Program-made: the position numbers and the translations under genes
Part shown: positions 1 through 5,741 of the stretch, one piece after another
How positions within the stretch are numbered: position 1 is the first letter of the stretch
How the letters are laid out: the number at the start of each line of letters is the position of its first letter
Notes under the pieces: model-generated
Told to the model about the DNA's origin: nothing
Database searches by the model: none
What the model saw: the letters and a program-made list of their open reading frames with translations, nothing else
Origin: Elusimicrobiales bacterium
Lineage (GTDB): Bacteria; Elusimicrobiota; Elusimicrobia; Elusimicrobiales; Elusimicrobiaceae
NCBI GenBank assembly: GCA_030540535.1
Contig: JAUNWB010000056.1
Span: 1 to 7,874 of the forward strand
DNA: 7,874 nucleotides
Direction: 5' to 3'

Positions 1-240
1 GTTGGCGCGGCCTTTGCTGGGAATAAAAATATCCCAGTCTATTTGGTGTTTGTTAAATTCTTTATACAGGTAGCGCGCGGCGGAAAGCTCGTCGGGCTCC
101 GGCAGGGAAGTGTCGATATTGATTAAGTTGACCAGATGGCGTTTTGCTTCGGCGTTGAGCGCGGCCCACGGGTTGGTTTCGCCCGCGTGAGCGGCGGACA
201 GACAGAAGCAAAGCAAAGCCGCCAGGTAAACTTTTTTCAT
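1..240 (-). CDS. Exported M20-family metallopeptidase, N-terminal part (cut by left edge)
   Basis: Eighty codons are visible from the ATG at 240-238 down to position 1, with no stop, so the C-terminal majority lies outside the window. The protein begins with a clear signal peptide, MKKVYLAALLCFCLSAAHA, with likely cleavage after AHA, so it is exported to the periplasm or envelope. The mature start fits the N-terminus of M20/M25/M40 peptidases of the ArgE/DapE/carboxypeptidase G2 type: a helix (AEAKRHLVNLINIDTSLPEP), then an amphipathic ALxKEF-like helix and a DWDIFIPSKGRAN strand matching the usual 'pgRgNl' segment. The zinc ligands (HxD, D, EE, H) are not yet reached, so activity cannot be judged. 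The start overlaps the stop of the upstream DUF192 gene by ATGA. A GGAG at 247-250 sits 5-6 bases before the ATG, which fixes the start. The family call rests on N-terminal pattern recognition only. It is a different protein from the cytosolic M20 enzyme at 3559-4704. Confidence 0.7.
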   Translation of the reverse strand, partial: MKKVYLAALLCFCLSAAHAGETNPWAALNAEAKRHLVNLINIDTSLPEPDELSAARYLYKEFNKHQIDWDIFIPSKGRAN

Positions 241-683
241 TTTTTCTCCGGCAGGGTAAACGCAATTTTTGCGCCCGGTTCCACCCCGTGTTTGGCGGCC
301 GTTTTGGCGGGAAGTTCCAGCACGTAACGTCCAAAGCCTACCGCTTGGGGAATATCGTAATCCGGCGTGTAGGTATAGGTGCGTTCCATTTCGTGTGCGA
401 CGGAGGAAACGGTGTGGTCGTTTTTGATGAACGCGATGTCTAAATTAATAAGGGTGTTTTTCATCCAAAATTGTTGGAGTTCGTCTTCATCGGAAAGAAA
501 AAGCATGCCTTCGTTTTCGGGCAGGTGTTTGACGAACATCAGTCCTTTTTCTTTCTTTTCGGGTGTGTCCGCCACGCGGGCCTTAACGGTAAAACCGTCC
601 GGCAGCGTAACGGTGACGTTTTGATACTGGCTGCACGCGCACAGGCAAGTGAGCGCGGCGGTTAAAATAGCAAATTTCTTCAT
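237..683 (-). CDS. DUF192-family lipoprotein
   Basis: This is a small envelope protein of the DUF192 family, whose biochemical role is not established. Numbering from the ATG at 683 gives 148 residues. Residues 1-17 form a lipoprotein-type signal, MKKFAILTAALTCLCAC. Cys17 is the likely lipidated residue; Cys at position -2 of the lipobox (LCAC) is unusual, but A at -1 and L at -3 fit. The family landmarks follow in order: KEKGLMF (44-50), EGMLFL (58-63), FWMKNT (72-77), LDIAFI (81-86), VSSVAHEME (92-100), and YVLELP (120-125) followed by a GVEPGAKIAF end. The length is normal for the family. An ATG two codons upstream (689) would add only Met-Tyr. I prefer 683 because no Shine-Dalgarno precedes either ATG and the extended -10 element is placed so that transcription would begin at 683. 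The gene overlaps the downstream M20 peptidase by 4 bp (ATGA), so the two should be translationally coupled. Confidence 0.9.
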   Translation of the reverse strand: MKKFAILTAALTCLCACSQYQNVTVTLPDGFTVKARVADTPEKKEKGLMFVKHLPENEGMLFLSDEDELQQFWMKNTLINLDIAFIKNDHTVSSVAHEMERTYTYTPDYDIPQAVGFGRYVLELPAKTAAKHGVEPGAKIAFTLPEKK

Positions 684-690
684 ATACATA

Positions 691-699
691 AGTGTAGCA
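691..699 (-). promoter_or_regulatory. Extended -10 promoter for the DUF192/M20 pair, predicted leaderless
   Basis: Reading the minus strand, TTGCTACACT lies just before the gene. TG-C-TACACT is an extended -10 (4 of 6 to TATAAT, plus the TG). Its last base (691) is 8 bases before the A of the ATG at 683, so the predicted transcription start is at or one base from the start codon. No convincing -35 is found 16-18 bp upstream (CGCACG-like). No purine-rich ribosome binding site precedes the ATG. The same arrangement occurs at the plus-strand operon at 1613. Confidence 0.4.
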
Positions 700-788
700 A
701 ATTAAGGCTTGTCCGTGCGGGGGGAAAGAAAGAGAATATCGCATTGCGTTATATCAAGTGACGGCTTTTTTCTTTATAAGTCATCCCG

Positions 789-801
789 TGGAGGTTTTGC
801 G
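789..801 (+). repeat. Upstream copy of the pilin translation-start motif
   Basis: TGGAGGTTTTGCG at 789-801 matches TGGAGGTTTTACG at 922-934 in 12 of 13 positions. In the second copy the next bases complete the GTG start codon; in the first copy the corresponding triplet reads GCG and no pilin-like reading frame follows. It may be a relic of an earlier pilin gene start or chance similarity around a consensus ribosome binding site. Confidence 0.25.
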
Positions 802-855
802 CGGAATCTTCCTATAAAAGCGTCCAAAACGGAAAGGGCGGTTTTCTGTTTACGC

Positions 856-885
856 TTGCACTCTTAGGCATTTTACTGGTACACT
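856..885 (+). promoter_or_regulatory. Promoter of the pilin gene
   Basis: A TTGCAC (856-861) is followed after 18 bp by TACACT (880-885). TG at 877-878 makes it an extended -10 (TGGTACACT). The predicted start of transcription is about 892, giving a leader of about 42 nt before the GTG at 934. The -35 is only a half match (TTG), so the TG extension probably carries the recognition. The rest of the 684-933 region holds no ORF, tRNA or terminator that I can support. Confidence 0.45.
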
Positions 886-909
886 TAATAGTAACGTCCG
901 GCGCTTGAT

Positions 910-922
910 AGGGGCACCCCCT
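910..922 (+). other. Small GC hairpin abutting the pilin ribosome binding site
   Basis: AGGGG (910-914) and CCCCT (918-922) are perfect complements separated by a CAC loop, forming a 5-bp stem that ends exactly one base before the GGAGG ribosome binding site at 923. It lies inside the predicted leader RNA. A stem of this strength next to the ribosome binding site could modulate initiation, but it may also be chance. No known riboswitch or protein site is recognised. Confidence 0.3.
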
Positions 923-927
923 GGAGG
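923..927 (+). promoter_or_regulatory. Ribosome binding site deciding the GTG start of the pilin
   Basis: GGAGG at 923-927 is followed by TTTTAC and then GTG at 934, an ideal 6-base spacing. No ATG lies nearby in frame upstream. The resulting leader peptide Met-Lys-Gly before FTLIE is exactly what a prepilin should have, so the GTG is taken as the start. Confidence 0.8.
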
Positions 928-933
928 TTTTAC

Positions 934-1467
934 GTGAAAGGTTTTACTCTGATTGAGTTGTTGGTCGTTGTTTTGATTATAGGTATTTTAAGTGCGGCGG
1001 CTATGCCCGCTTATCAAAAAGCGGTGGAACGTTCCCGTATGGTGGAAGCCGTCAATTTACTGGATTCCATAGCACAGGCGCAGGAACGGCGGTACATGAA
1101 CGTCAACACGTATACGCTGGATTTCCGCGGGCTGGGCGTGGCCCCCAGGGGTTCTTCGGGCCCGACGTTTTGCACCAAAGGAGCCGTTTCCGGCGGTTCC
1201 CCCGCGTGCGGCACGGGCAACGGCTTTTTAATGCGTCTTACCGGGACGGATTACCCGGAAGGTATCGGCTACGCCGAACGCGTCAGCCCCGGGGAAATCC
1301 GCTACGCATACACCCTCAGCCGCAAATACGACAGCACCGGTACCACCTGCTCGGGAACCAACGACAACGGCAAGGCGCTGTGCGCGGATTACTGCGGTAT
1401 TGATACGCCCGTCGACTCCTGCTGCAGTGACGGCCGAAGCTCCGCGTGTGACGAAATCGGCGGCTGA
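934..1467 (+). CDS. Type IV pilin-like protein (PilE/PulG-type prepilin)
   Basis: This is a 177-residue prepilin, read from a GTG. Residues 1-3 (MKG) are a very short leader. The prepilin peptidase would cut after Gly3 and N-methylate Phe4 of the mature FTLIELLVV segment; the conserved Glu5 of the mature protein is present (Glu8 of the precursor). A hydrophobic helix spans roughly 4-26 and continues into an amphipathic alpha1 helix (PAYQKAVERSRMVEAVNLLDSIAQAQERRY). The globular part carries eight cysteines (80, 92, 139, 150, 154, 163, 164, 172), five of them in the last 28 residues, suggesting a disulfide-tied D-region. The family forms type IV pilus or pseudopilus fibres at the envelope. No assembly genes (pilB, pilC, pilD, pilQ) are adjacent. 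The gene is isolated between its own promoter and a strong terminator, which fits the scattered single pilin genes seen in Elusimicrobium. Whether it is a major pilin, a minor pilin or a secretion pseudopilin cannot be told. Confidence 0.9.
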   Translation: MKGFTLIELLVVVLIIGILSAAAMPAYQKAVERSRMVEAVNLLDSIAQAQERRYMNVNTYTLDFRGLGVAPRGSSGPTFCTKGAVSGGSPACGTGNGFLMRLTGTDYPEGIGYAERVSPGEIRYAYTLSRKYDSTGTTCSGTNDNGKALCADYCGIDTPVDSCCSDGRSSACDEIGG

Positions 1468-1491
1468 TGTCTGCCCATTTTTCTGTTAATG

Positions 1492-1523
1492 ATACCGTCC
1501 CAGAAAACAGGGACGGTATTTTT
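1492..1523 (+). terminator. Intrinsic terminator after the pilin gene
   Basis: ATACCGTCCC (1492-1501) and GGGACGGTAT (1510-1519) form a perfect 10-bp stem with an 8-base A-rich loop, followed by a T run through 1523. It begins 24 bases after the pilin stop and separates the pilin from the peptide transport operon. On the minus strand the A tract needed upstream is largely absent on the proper side, so it is read as plus-strand. Confidence 0.9.
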
Positions 1524-1575
1524 GTGAATACTTTATAGAACGTCCCGGGCGGGAGGCTGTTTCTCGGGGTTTTAT

Positions 1576-1605
1576 CTGACGGGGCGTATAGGTAATTGCT
1601 ATAAT
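1576..1605 (+). promoter_or_regulatory. Extended -10 promoter of the peptide transport operon, predicted leaderless
   Basis: CTGACG (1576-1581, 4 of 6 to TTGACA) is followed after 18 bp by a perfect TATAAT (1600-1605), with TG at 1597-1598 giving TGCTATAAT. The last base of the -10 is 8 bases before the A of the ATG at 1613, so the predicted transcription start falls on or next to the start codon. There is no Shine-Dalgarno before 1613; the nearest AGG is about 20 bases upstream and would not be in the RNA. By contrast, the next two genes of the operon have good ribosome binding sites. Confidence 0.65.
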
Positions 1606-1612
1606 AATACAT

Positions 1613-2581
1613 ATGACCGCCCCCGTATTAACCGTCCGCGACCTGCGGGTGGATTTTACCGTCGACAAACGCACCGTGCCCGTGTTGCGCGGGCTTTCGT
1701 ATACCCTGGAAAAGGGCCGTATCTTGGCGGTGGTGGGGGAATCCGGCAGCGGAAAGACGGTGCATGCGCTGTCGCTTTTGCGGCTTTTGCCGCCGTGCGC
1801 GGATATTGCCGGAGGCGAAATTGTATTCAACGGGCAAGATTTGCTTTCTCTTTCTCCTTCCGCTTTGCGCGACGTGCGCGGCAATAAAATTTCCATGATT
1901 TTTCAAGACCCTTCCTCCAGCTTAAACCCCGTGCTTACCATAGGGGAACAGCTGGAGGAAACGCTCCGCGCGCACCGCAAAATTTCGCGCGAAGAAGCCC
2001 GCCGGCAAGCGGCGCATTTGCTGACGAGCGTGGGCATCGCCGACGCGGAAAAACGCCTAAATGAATATCCTTTCCAATTTTCAGGCGGAATGTGCCAGCG
2101 CGTGATGATCGCCATGGCGCTTGCGCTTTCGCCGGACGTGTTAATTGCCGACGAGCCGACCACCGCTTTGGACGTTACTATCCAAGCCCAGATTTTGGGC
2201 CTCATGAAAGCGCTCCAGCAGGCGGCCGGTACGGCGGTTATTTTTATTACGCACAACCTGGCGCTTGCCGCTCAAATCGCCGACGACGTTCTGGTGCTTT
2301 ACGCGGGCCTGTGCATGGAAAAAGCCCCCGCCAAAGAACTGTTTTCCCGCCCGCTCCACCCATATACGCAGGGGCTGTTAAATTCGCTGGCGTCCCTTTC
2401 CCAAACATGCGAGGAACTCCCGGCTATCGCCGGAAACCCGCCGGTACCGGGGGAAAATTTGCCCGGCTGTCCGTTTGCGCCGCGCTGTAATAAAGCGTTT
2501 GACAAGTGCCGCGCGTGTCTGCCGCCGCTGTTTGAAAAGAACGGCCGCCAGGTGCGCTGCTGGCTGGAGGAACCCAAATGA
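1613..2581 (+). CDS. Peptide ABC importer ATPase, DppD/OppD-like
   Basis: This is a cytosolic ATP-binding subunit (322 residues) that would power uptake of di- or oligopeptides through the two permeases encoded downstream. Visible motifs are Walker A GESGSGKT (42-49), Q-loop FQDP (97-100), signature FSGGMCQRV (156-164), Walker B VLIADEP (176-182), D-loop TALD (184-187) and switch His in THN (214). The C-terminal part is the Opp/Dpp-specific extension: RPLHPYTQGLL (246-256), then NPPVPG and a cysteine set C286-x5-C292-x6-C299-x16-C316 (C302 is extra). In studied DppD/OppD proteins this pattern binds a [4Fe-4S] cluster. The length is typical. The ATG at 1613 starts immediately at the conserved beginning of the domain and leaves no room for a later start. 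It is predicted to be translated from a leaderless mRNA and overlaps the next gene by 4 bp. Substrate (dipeptide, oligopeptide or nickel-type) cannot be set from sequence; peptide is favoured by the peptidase in the operon. Confidence 0.93.
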   Translation: MTAPVLTVRDLRVDFTVDKRTVPVLRGLSYTLEKGRILAVVGESGSGKTVHALSLLRLLPPCADIAGGEIVFNGQDLLSLSPSALRDVRGNKISMIFQDPSSSLNPVLTIGEQLEETLRAHRKISREEARRQAAHLLTSVGIADAEKRLNEYPFQFSGGMCQRVMIAMALALSPDVLIADEPTTALDVTIQAQILGLMKALQQAAGTAVIFITHNLALAAQIADDVLVLYAGLCMEKAPAKELFSRPLHPYTQGLLNSLASLSQTCEELPAIAGNPPVPGENLPGCPFAPRCNKAFDKCRACLPPLFEKNGRQVRCWLEEPK

Positions 2582-3543
2582 CCGCGCGCGTGGAAATTAA
2601 AAATTTGTATAAAACGTATTTCCGCCGTAAATGGCTGTTTGGCAAGGGGGAATCGTTCCCCGTGTTAAAAGACGTTACGTTATCGCTGCCCGAAAACAGC
2701 GTGTTGGGGCTGGTGGGAGAGTCCGGCTGCGGCAAAACGACGCTTTGCAAAGTGCTTTTGGGAATTGAAAAACCGACCTCCGGCACCGTGTTGGCGGACG
2801 GAAAAAACACGGCGGAAATTTCCAAAACCGTGTGGAAAAGCCTGCGCCGCGTGATGCAGGTGGTGTACCAGGACCCGTATTCCAGCCTGGACCCGCGCAT
2901 GAACGTGCGCCAGGTGCTAAGCGAGCCGCTGGATATCCACGGGCTGAAAAAAGACCGCGCGGAACGGGAAACTTTTTTAAAAGGGTTATTGGCTTCCGTC
3001 GGAATGTCGGAAACGTTTTTGGACCGCTATCCGCATGAATTTTCCGGCGGGCAGCGGCAGCGTATCTGTATCGCCCGCGCGCTTGCGCTTGAGCCTAAAA
3101 TTTTAGTGGCGGACGAACCCGTTTCCGCCCTGGACGTATCCGTGCAGGCGCAGATTTTGAATTTGCTTAAAAAAATCAAGCGGGAACGCAAGATTTCCAT
3201 GCTGTTTGTAACGCACGATTTTGCCGTCGCCCGGTTTTTGTGCGACGAAATCGCCGTGATGTATAAAGGGCGTATTGTAGAACGCGCGCCCGCCGAAGAA
3301 ATTTTTACCCGTCCTCTTCACCCGTATACGCGGGCGTTGCTGGCCGCTGTGCCGCGGGTGGACGGAACCGGGTTCGCTTTTGCGGCCGGGACGCCGGGGG
3401 TGGAACCCGGGCGTGAAAACTGGGCCTGCCCGTTTGCGCCGCGCTGTGCGGCGGCGACGGAAGATTGCCGCGCCCATCGTTTTGAACTAAAAGAAGTATC
3501 GCCGCGCCACTGGTGCGCGTGCGGAGCCATTTCCGCCGAATAA
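2578..3543 (+). CDS. Peptide ABC importer ATPase, DppF/OppF-like
   Basis: This is the second ATP-binding subunit (321 residues), expected to pair with the DppD-like protein as the heterodimeric motor of the importer. It has Walker A GESGCGKT (47-54), Q-loop YQDP (97-100), signature FSGGQRQRI (155-163), Walker B ILVADEP (175-181), D-loop SALD (183-186) and switch His in VTHD (213). The YSSLDPRMNV stretch after the Q-loop is characteristic of OppF/DppF. The C-terminal extension RPLHPYTRALL (245-255) is followed by CPFAPRC and cysteines 284, 290, 297 and 313/315, so this subunit also carries a complete four-cysteine set. Its ATG overlaps the upstream stop (ATGA), with GGAGG at 2566-2570 seven bases away, indicating coupled translation and equal subunit amounts. 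The first 15 codons are A-rich, but otherwise composition matches the neighbours. Confidence 0.93.
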   Translation: MTARVEIKNLYKTYFRRKWLFGKGESFPVLKDVTLSLPENSVLGLVGESGCGKTTLCKVLLGIEKPTSGTVLADGKNTAEISKTVWKSLRRVMQVVYQDPYSSLDPRMNVRQVLSEPLDIHGLKKDRAERETFLKGLLASVGMSETFLDRYPHEFSGGQRQRICIARALALEPKILVADEPVSALDVSVQAQILNLLKKIKRERKISMLFVTHDFAVARFLCDEIAVMYKGRIVERAPAEEIFTRPLHPYTRALLAAVPRVDGTGFAFAAGTPGVEPGRENWACPFAPRCAAATEDCRAHRFELKEVSPRHWCACGAISAE

Positions 3544-3558
3544 TACGGAGCATTTACC

Positions 3559-4704
3559 ATGAAATTAAACGAAAAAAGACTTGTTGAAACTTTCTTAAAA
3601 TTAGCCCAAACGGACAGCGAATCGTATGACGAACGCGCGATGCAGGAACTGGTTGAGAAGGAACTGAAAGAAATCGGCTGCCGCGTAACCGTGGACAACG
3701 CCGGGAAAAAGTACAACACAAACGCCAAAGGAAACGTAATTGCGTTTCTGCCCGGAACGGTTAAAAGCGCGCCGTTTGTGCTGTGTTCCCACTTGGATAC
3801 GGTAACGCCCGGAAAAGGGGTTAAACCCGTAGTTAAAAAAGATTGCATTACGTCGGACGGAACCACCGTGCTGGGCGGGGACGACAAAGCGGGCGTGGCG
3901 ATTATTTTGGAAATTTTGCGTACGCTTAAAGAACAATCTCCCGCGCATCCGCCGGTGGAAGCGGTGTTTACGCTGTCGGAAGAAGTCGGGATGTTCGGCT
4001 CCAAAAATTTGGATTATAAAAAATTAAAAGGCCGCGAAGGGCTGATTTTGGATAACGAAGAAGTGGATACGCTGCTTATCCAGGGCCCGGCCGTCAACAC
4101 GATTGAAGTATGGATAAAAGGGCTGGCCGCGCATGCGGGCGTTGCGCCCGAAAAAGGTATTTCCGCGTTGGAAGTGGCATCGTATGCGCTTGGACAAATG
4201 AAGCTGGGCCGCATTGATAAAGACACCGTGGCCAACTTCGGCGTGGTAAAAGGCGGCAGCGCCACCAACGTGGTCATGCCGGAGTTGTATTTAAAAGGCG
4301 AAGCGCGCAGCCTGGTAAACGAAAAACTCGCCAAACAGACCGCGCACATGAAGGCGTGTTTTGATAAAGCGGTCAAACGTTTTACCAAAAAAATAAACGG
4401 TAAAACCTGCAAGCCCGAAATAAAATTTGCGGCGCAAGAGCGTTATCCCGCCGTGCGCGTGGATAAAAAACACCCGGTGGTAAAATCCGCCGTGGCCGCC
4501 GCCAAAAAAGCGGGTGTTGCGCTTAAACCGATTGCCTGCGGCGGCGGGTGCGACGCCAACGTACTGGCCGGAAAAGGGTTCACGCTGCCCAACGTGGGCG
4601 TAGGCGTGCGTGATTGCCACACCACCAAAGAAAAATTAATTTTGAAAGAATTTTTTGCCGCGTTCCACATTGTTTTGGAAACGCTGCTCTCCTATAAAAA
4701 ATAA
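3559..4704 (+). CDS. M20-family metallopeptidase, PepT-like, cytosolic
   Basis: This 381-residue protein has no signal peptide. It resembles the peptidase T-like branch of the M20 family, which cleaves short peptides (aminotripeptidase-type activity) with two zinc ions. The metal and catalytic residues are all visible: SHLDTV (His78 and Asp80), LGGDDKAG with bridging Asp108, SEEVG with general base Glu141 and ligand Glu142, Asp165 in LILDNE, and His354 in RDCHTTKE. The dimerisation/lid domain lies between, with AAHAGVAPEKG (190-200, His192) and SATNVVMPELYLKGEARS (234-251). It sits 15 bp after the DppF-like gene, with GGAG at 3547-3550 as ribosome binding site, and 8 bp before the permease gene, so it is part of the importer operon. 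I infer that it digests peptides delivered by the transporter. The exact substrate (tripeptide, dipeptide or other amidated amino acid) is not determined by the sequence. Confidence 0.9.
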   Translation: MKLNEKRLVETFLKLAQTDSESYDERAMQELVEKELKEIGCRVTVDNAGKKYNTNAKGNVIAFLPGTVKSAPFVLCSHLDTVTPGKGVKPVVKKDCITSDGTTVLGGDDKAGVAIILEILRTLKEQSPAHPPVEAVFTLSEEVGMFGSKNLDYKKLKGREGLILDNEEVDTLLIQGPAVNTIEVWIKGLAAHAGVAPEKGISALEVASYALGQMKLGRIDKDTVANFGVVKGGSATNVVMPELYLKGEARSLVNEKLAKQTAHMKACFDKAVKRFTKKINGKTCKPEIKFAAQERYPAVRVDKKHPVVKSAVAAAKKAGVALKPIACGGGCDANVLAGKGFTLPNVGVGVRDCHTTKEKLILKEFFAAFHIVLETLLSYKK

Positions 4705-4712
4705 AGGATTTT

Positions 4713-5738
4713 ATGCTCCGCTATATTTTAAGAAGACTTCTTTTACTGCCGCTTGTGATTCTGGGCGTTACGTTTTTGCTCTTTTTTCTCACCCAGCGGC
4801 TCAGCCCCGAAATGCGCGCGTCTTTGTACGTAAAAGACCCGCGCCAAATGGGCTCTTTGGAAGAAGTCATCCGCAAATACGGCCTGCGCGACAACGTATT
4901 TAAACAATACGGCCGCTGGCTTTCCAACGTAGCGCACGGGGATTTAGGCTACAGCCCCAGCGCCAATATGCCCGTCGCCCGCGCGATTAAAGAGTATTTG
5001 CCCGCCACTATCCAGCTGGCGTTTGTAACCATTCTGCTGGTGGTGTTTTTCGGCGTGTGGTTCGGCAGTTCGTCGGCCGTGCATAAAGACAAATGGCAGG
5101 ATATCGCCGCGCGTATGTTTAGCGTGGGCGGGTTTTCGCTCCCTATTTTTGTACTGGGCCTGCTTCTTTTGATGATTTTTTACGGCAAACTCGGCTGGTT
5201 TGCGCCGGGCGGATATTCCTTTCACACGGATATGGTGATTCACGGCGGCGCGTTTAAAACGTACACCGGGTTTTTACTGGTGGACGCACTGCTGAACGGA
5301 AACATGCGTGTATTCGGGGATGTTTTATCCCACCTGGTGCTTCCGGCGGTAACCTTGTGTATCGGTTCATTTGCGCTCATGGTGCGCGTTATGCGCTCGA
5401 GCATGCTGGAGGAATTAAATAAAGATTACGTCCGCACCGCCCGCGCCAAAGGCTTGCCGGAAACGGCCGTCGTTTACAAGCATGCGGGCAAAAACGCCAT
5501 TATTCCCGTGATTACGCTGGCCAGTATCCAATTTATCCGCCTTTTGGGCGGGACGGTAATTGTGGAAACCATTTTTGATTACCCCGGTATCGGCCGCTTT
5601 GGCGTGCTGGCCGCGCAGCAGCTGGATATTGCCGGGATTTTGGGGTTTTCACTAATGGTGGCGGTGCTGTTTGTCATCGGCAATTTGCTGTCCGATATTT
5701 TATATACGGCGGTGGACCCGCGCATCCGGCTGGATTAA
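4713..5738 (+). CDS. Peptide ABC importer permease, DppB/OppB-like
   Basis: This is an inner-membrane permease subunit (341 residues) of the binding-protein-dependent transport type. The start MLRYILRRLLLLPLVILGVT is the typical DppB N-terminus, a short basic stretch then TM1 (about 10-28). A periplasmic segment contains RKYGLRDNVFKQYGRWL (54-70) and HGDLGYS (75-81), which are hallmarks of the family. Further membrane segments are near 101-120, 140-158, 205-225, 265-285 and 310-332. The cytoplasmic coupling (EAA) loop is NKDYVRTARAKGLPETAVV (236-254) ahead of KHAGKNAIIPVIT. The C-terminus DPRIRLD is standard. An AGGA at 4705-4708 lies four bases before the ATG. The gene starts 8 bp after the peptidase stop and ends 3 bp before the next permease. 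The segment 165-205 (GGYSF to MRVFGD) is variable in the family and may contact the binding protein. Confidence 0.93.
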   Translation: MLRYILRRLLLLPLVILGVTFLLFFLTQRLSPEMRASLYVKDPRQMGSLEEVIRKYGLRDNVFKQYGRWLSNVAHGDLGYSPSANMPVARAIKEYLPATIQLAFVTILLVVFFGVWFGSSSAVHKDKWQDIAARMFSVGGFSLPIFVLGLLLLMIFYGKLGWFAPGGYSFHTDMVIHGGAFKTYTGFLLVDALLNGNMRVFGDVLSHLVLPAVTLCIGSFALMVRVMRSSMLEELNKDYVRTARAKGLPETAVVYKHAGKNAIIPVITLASIQFIRLLGGTVIVETIFDYPGIGRFGVLAAQQLDIAGILGFSLMVAVLFVIGNLLSDILYTAVDPRIRLD

Positions 5739-5741
5739 ACT

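Noticed and set aside
62..334. Minus-strand 90-codon frame overlapping the left-edge genes
   Set aside because: It is a frame-shifted shadow of the DUF192 and M20 genes. Those frames carry a signal peptide, family motifs and a coupled start; this one has none.
744..757. TTGCG-TTAT-ATCAA, 8 of 10 matches to an FNR-type TTGAT-N4-ATCAA site between the divergent promoters
   Set aside because: A match this loose is expected by chance in roughly one of ten regions of this size, the left half-site is poor, and there is no independent sign of FNR control.
829..847. Possible hairpin around AAAACGGAAAGGGCGGTTTT
   Set aside because: The arms pair only through AAAAC/GTTTT with a mismatch next to the loop, so the stem is weak and there is no gene end for it to terminate.
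1486..1896. Minus-strand 136-codon frame across the pilin terminator and ATPase start
   Set aside because: It runs through the terminator and promoter and opposes the Walker A region of a clear ATPase; the translation is Arg/Ser-rich without motifs.
3318..4004. Long antisense open frame (228 codons) on the minus strand
   Set aside because: It lies wholly opposite the DppF-like and M20 genes, both with full motif sets, spans their junction, and has a low-complexity Ser/Thr-rich translation with no recognisable domain and no ribosome binding site.
4944..5243. Minus-strand 99-codon His/Lys/Arg-rich frame opposite the DppB-like gene
   Set aside because: Its composition is the reverse-complement reading of membrane-helix codons, a typical shadow artefact; there is no start signal.
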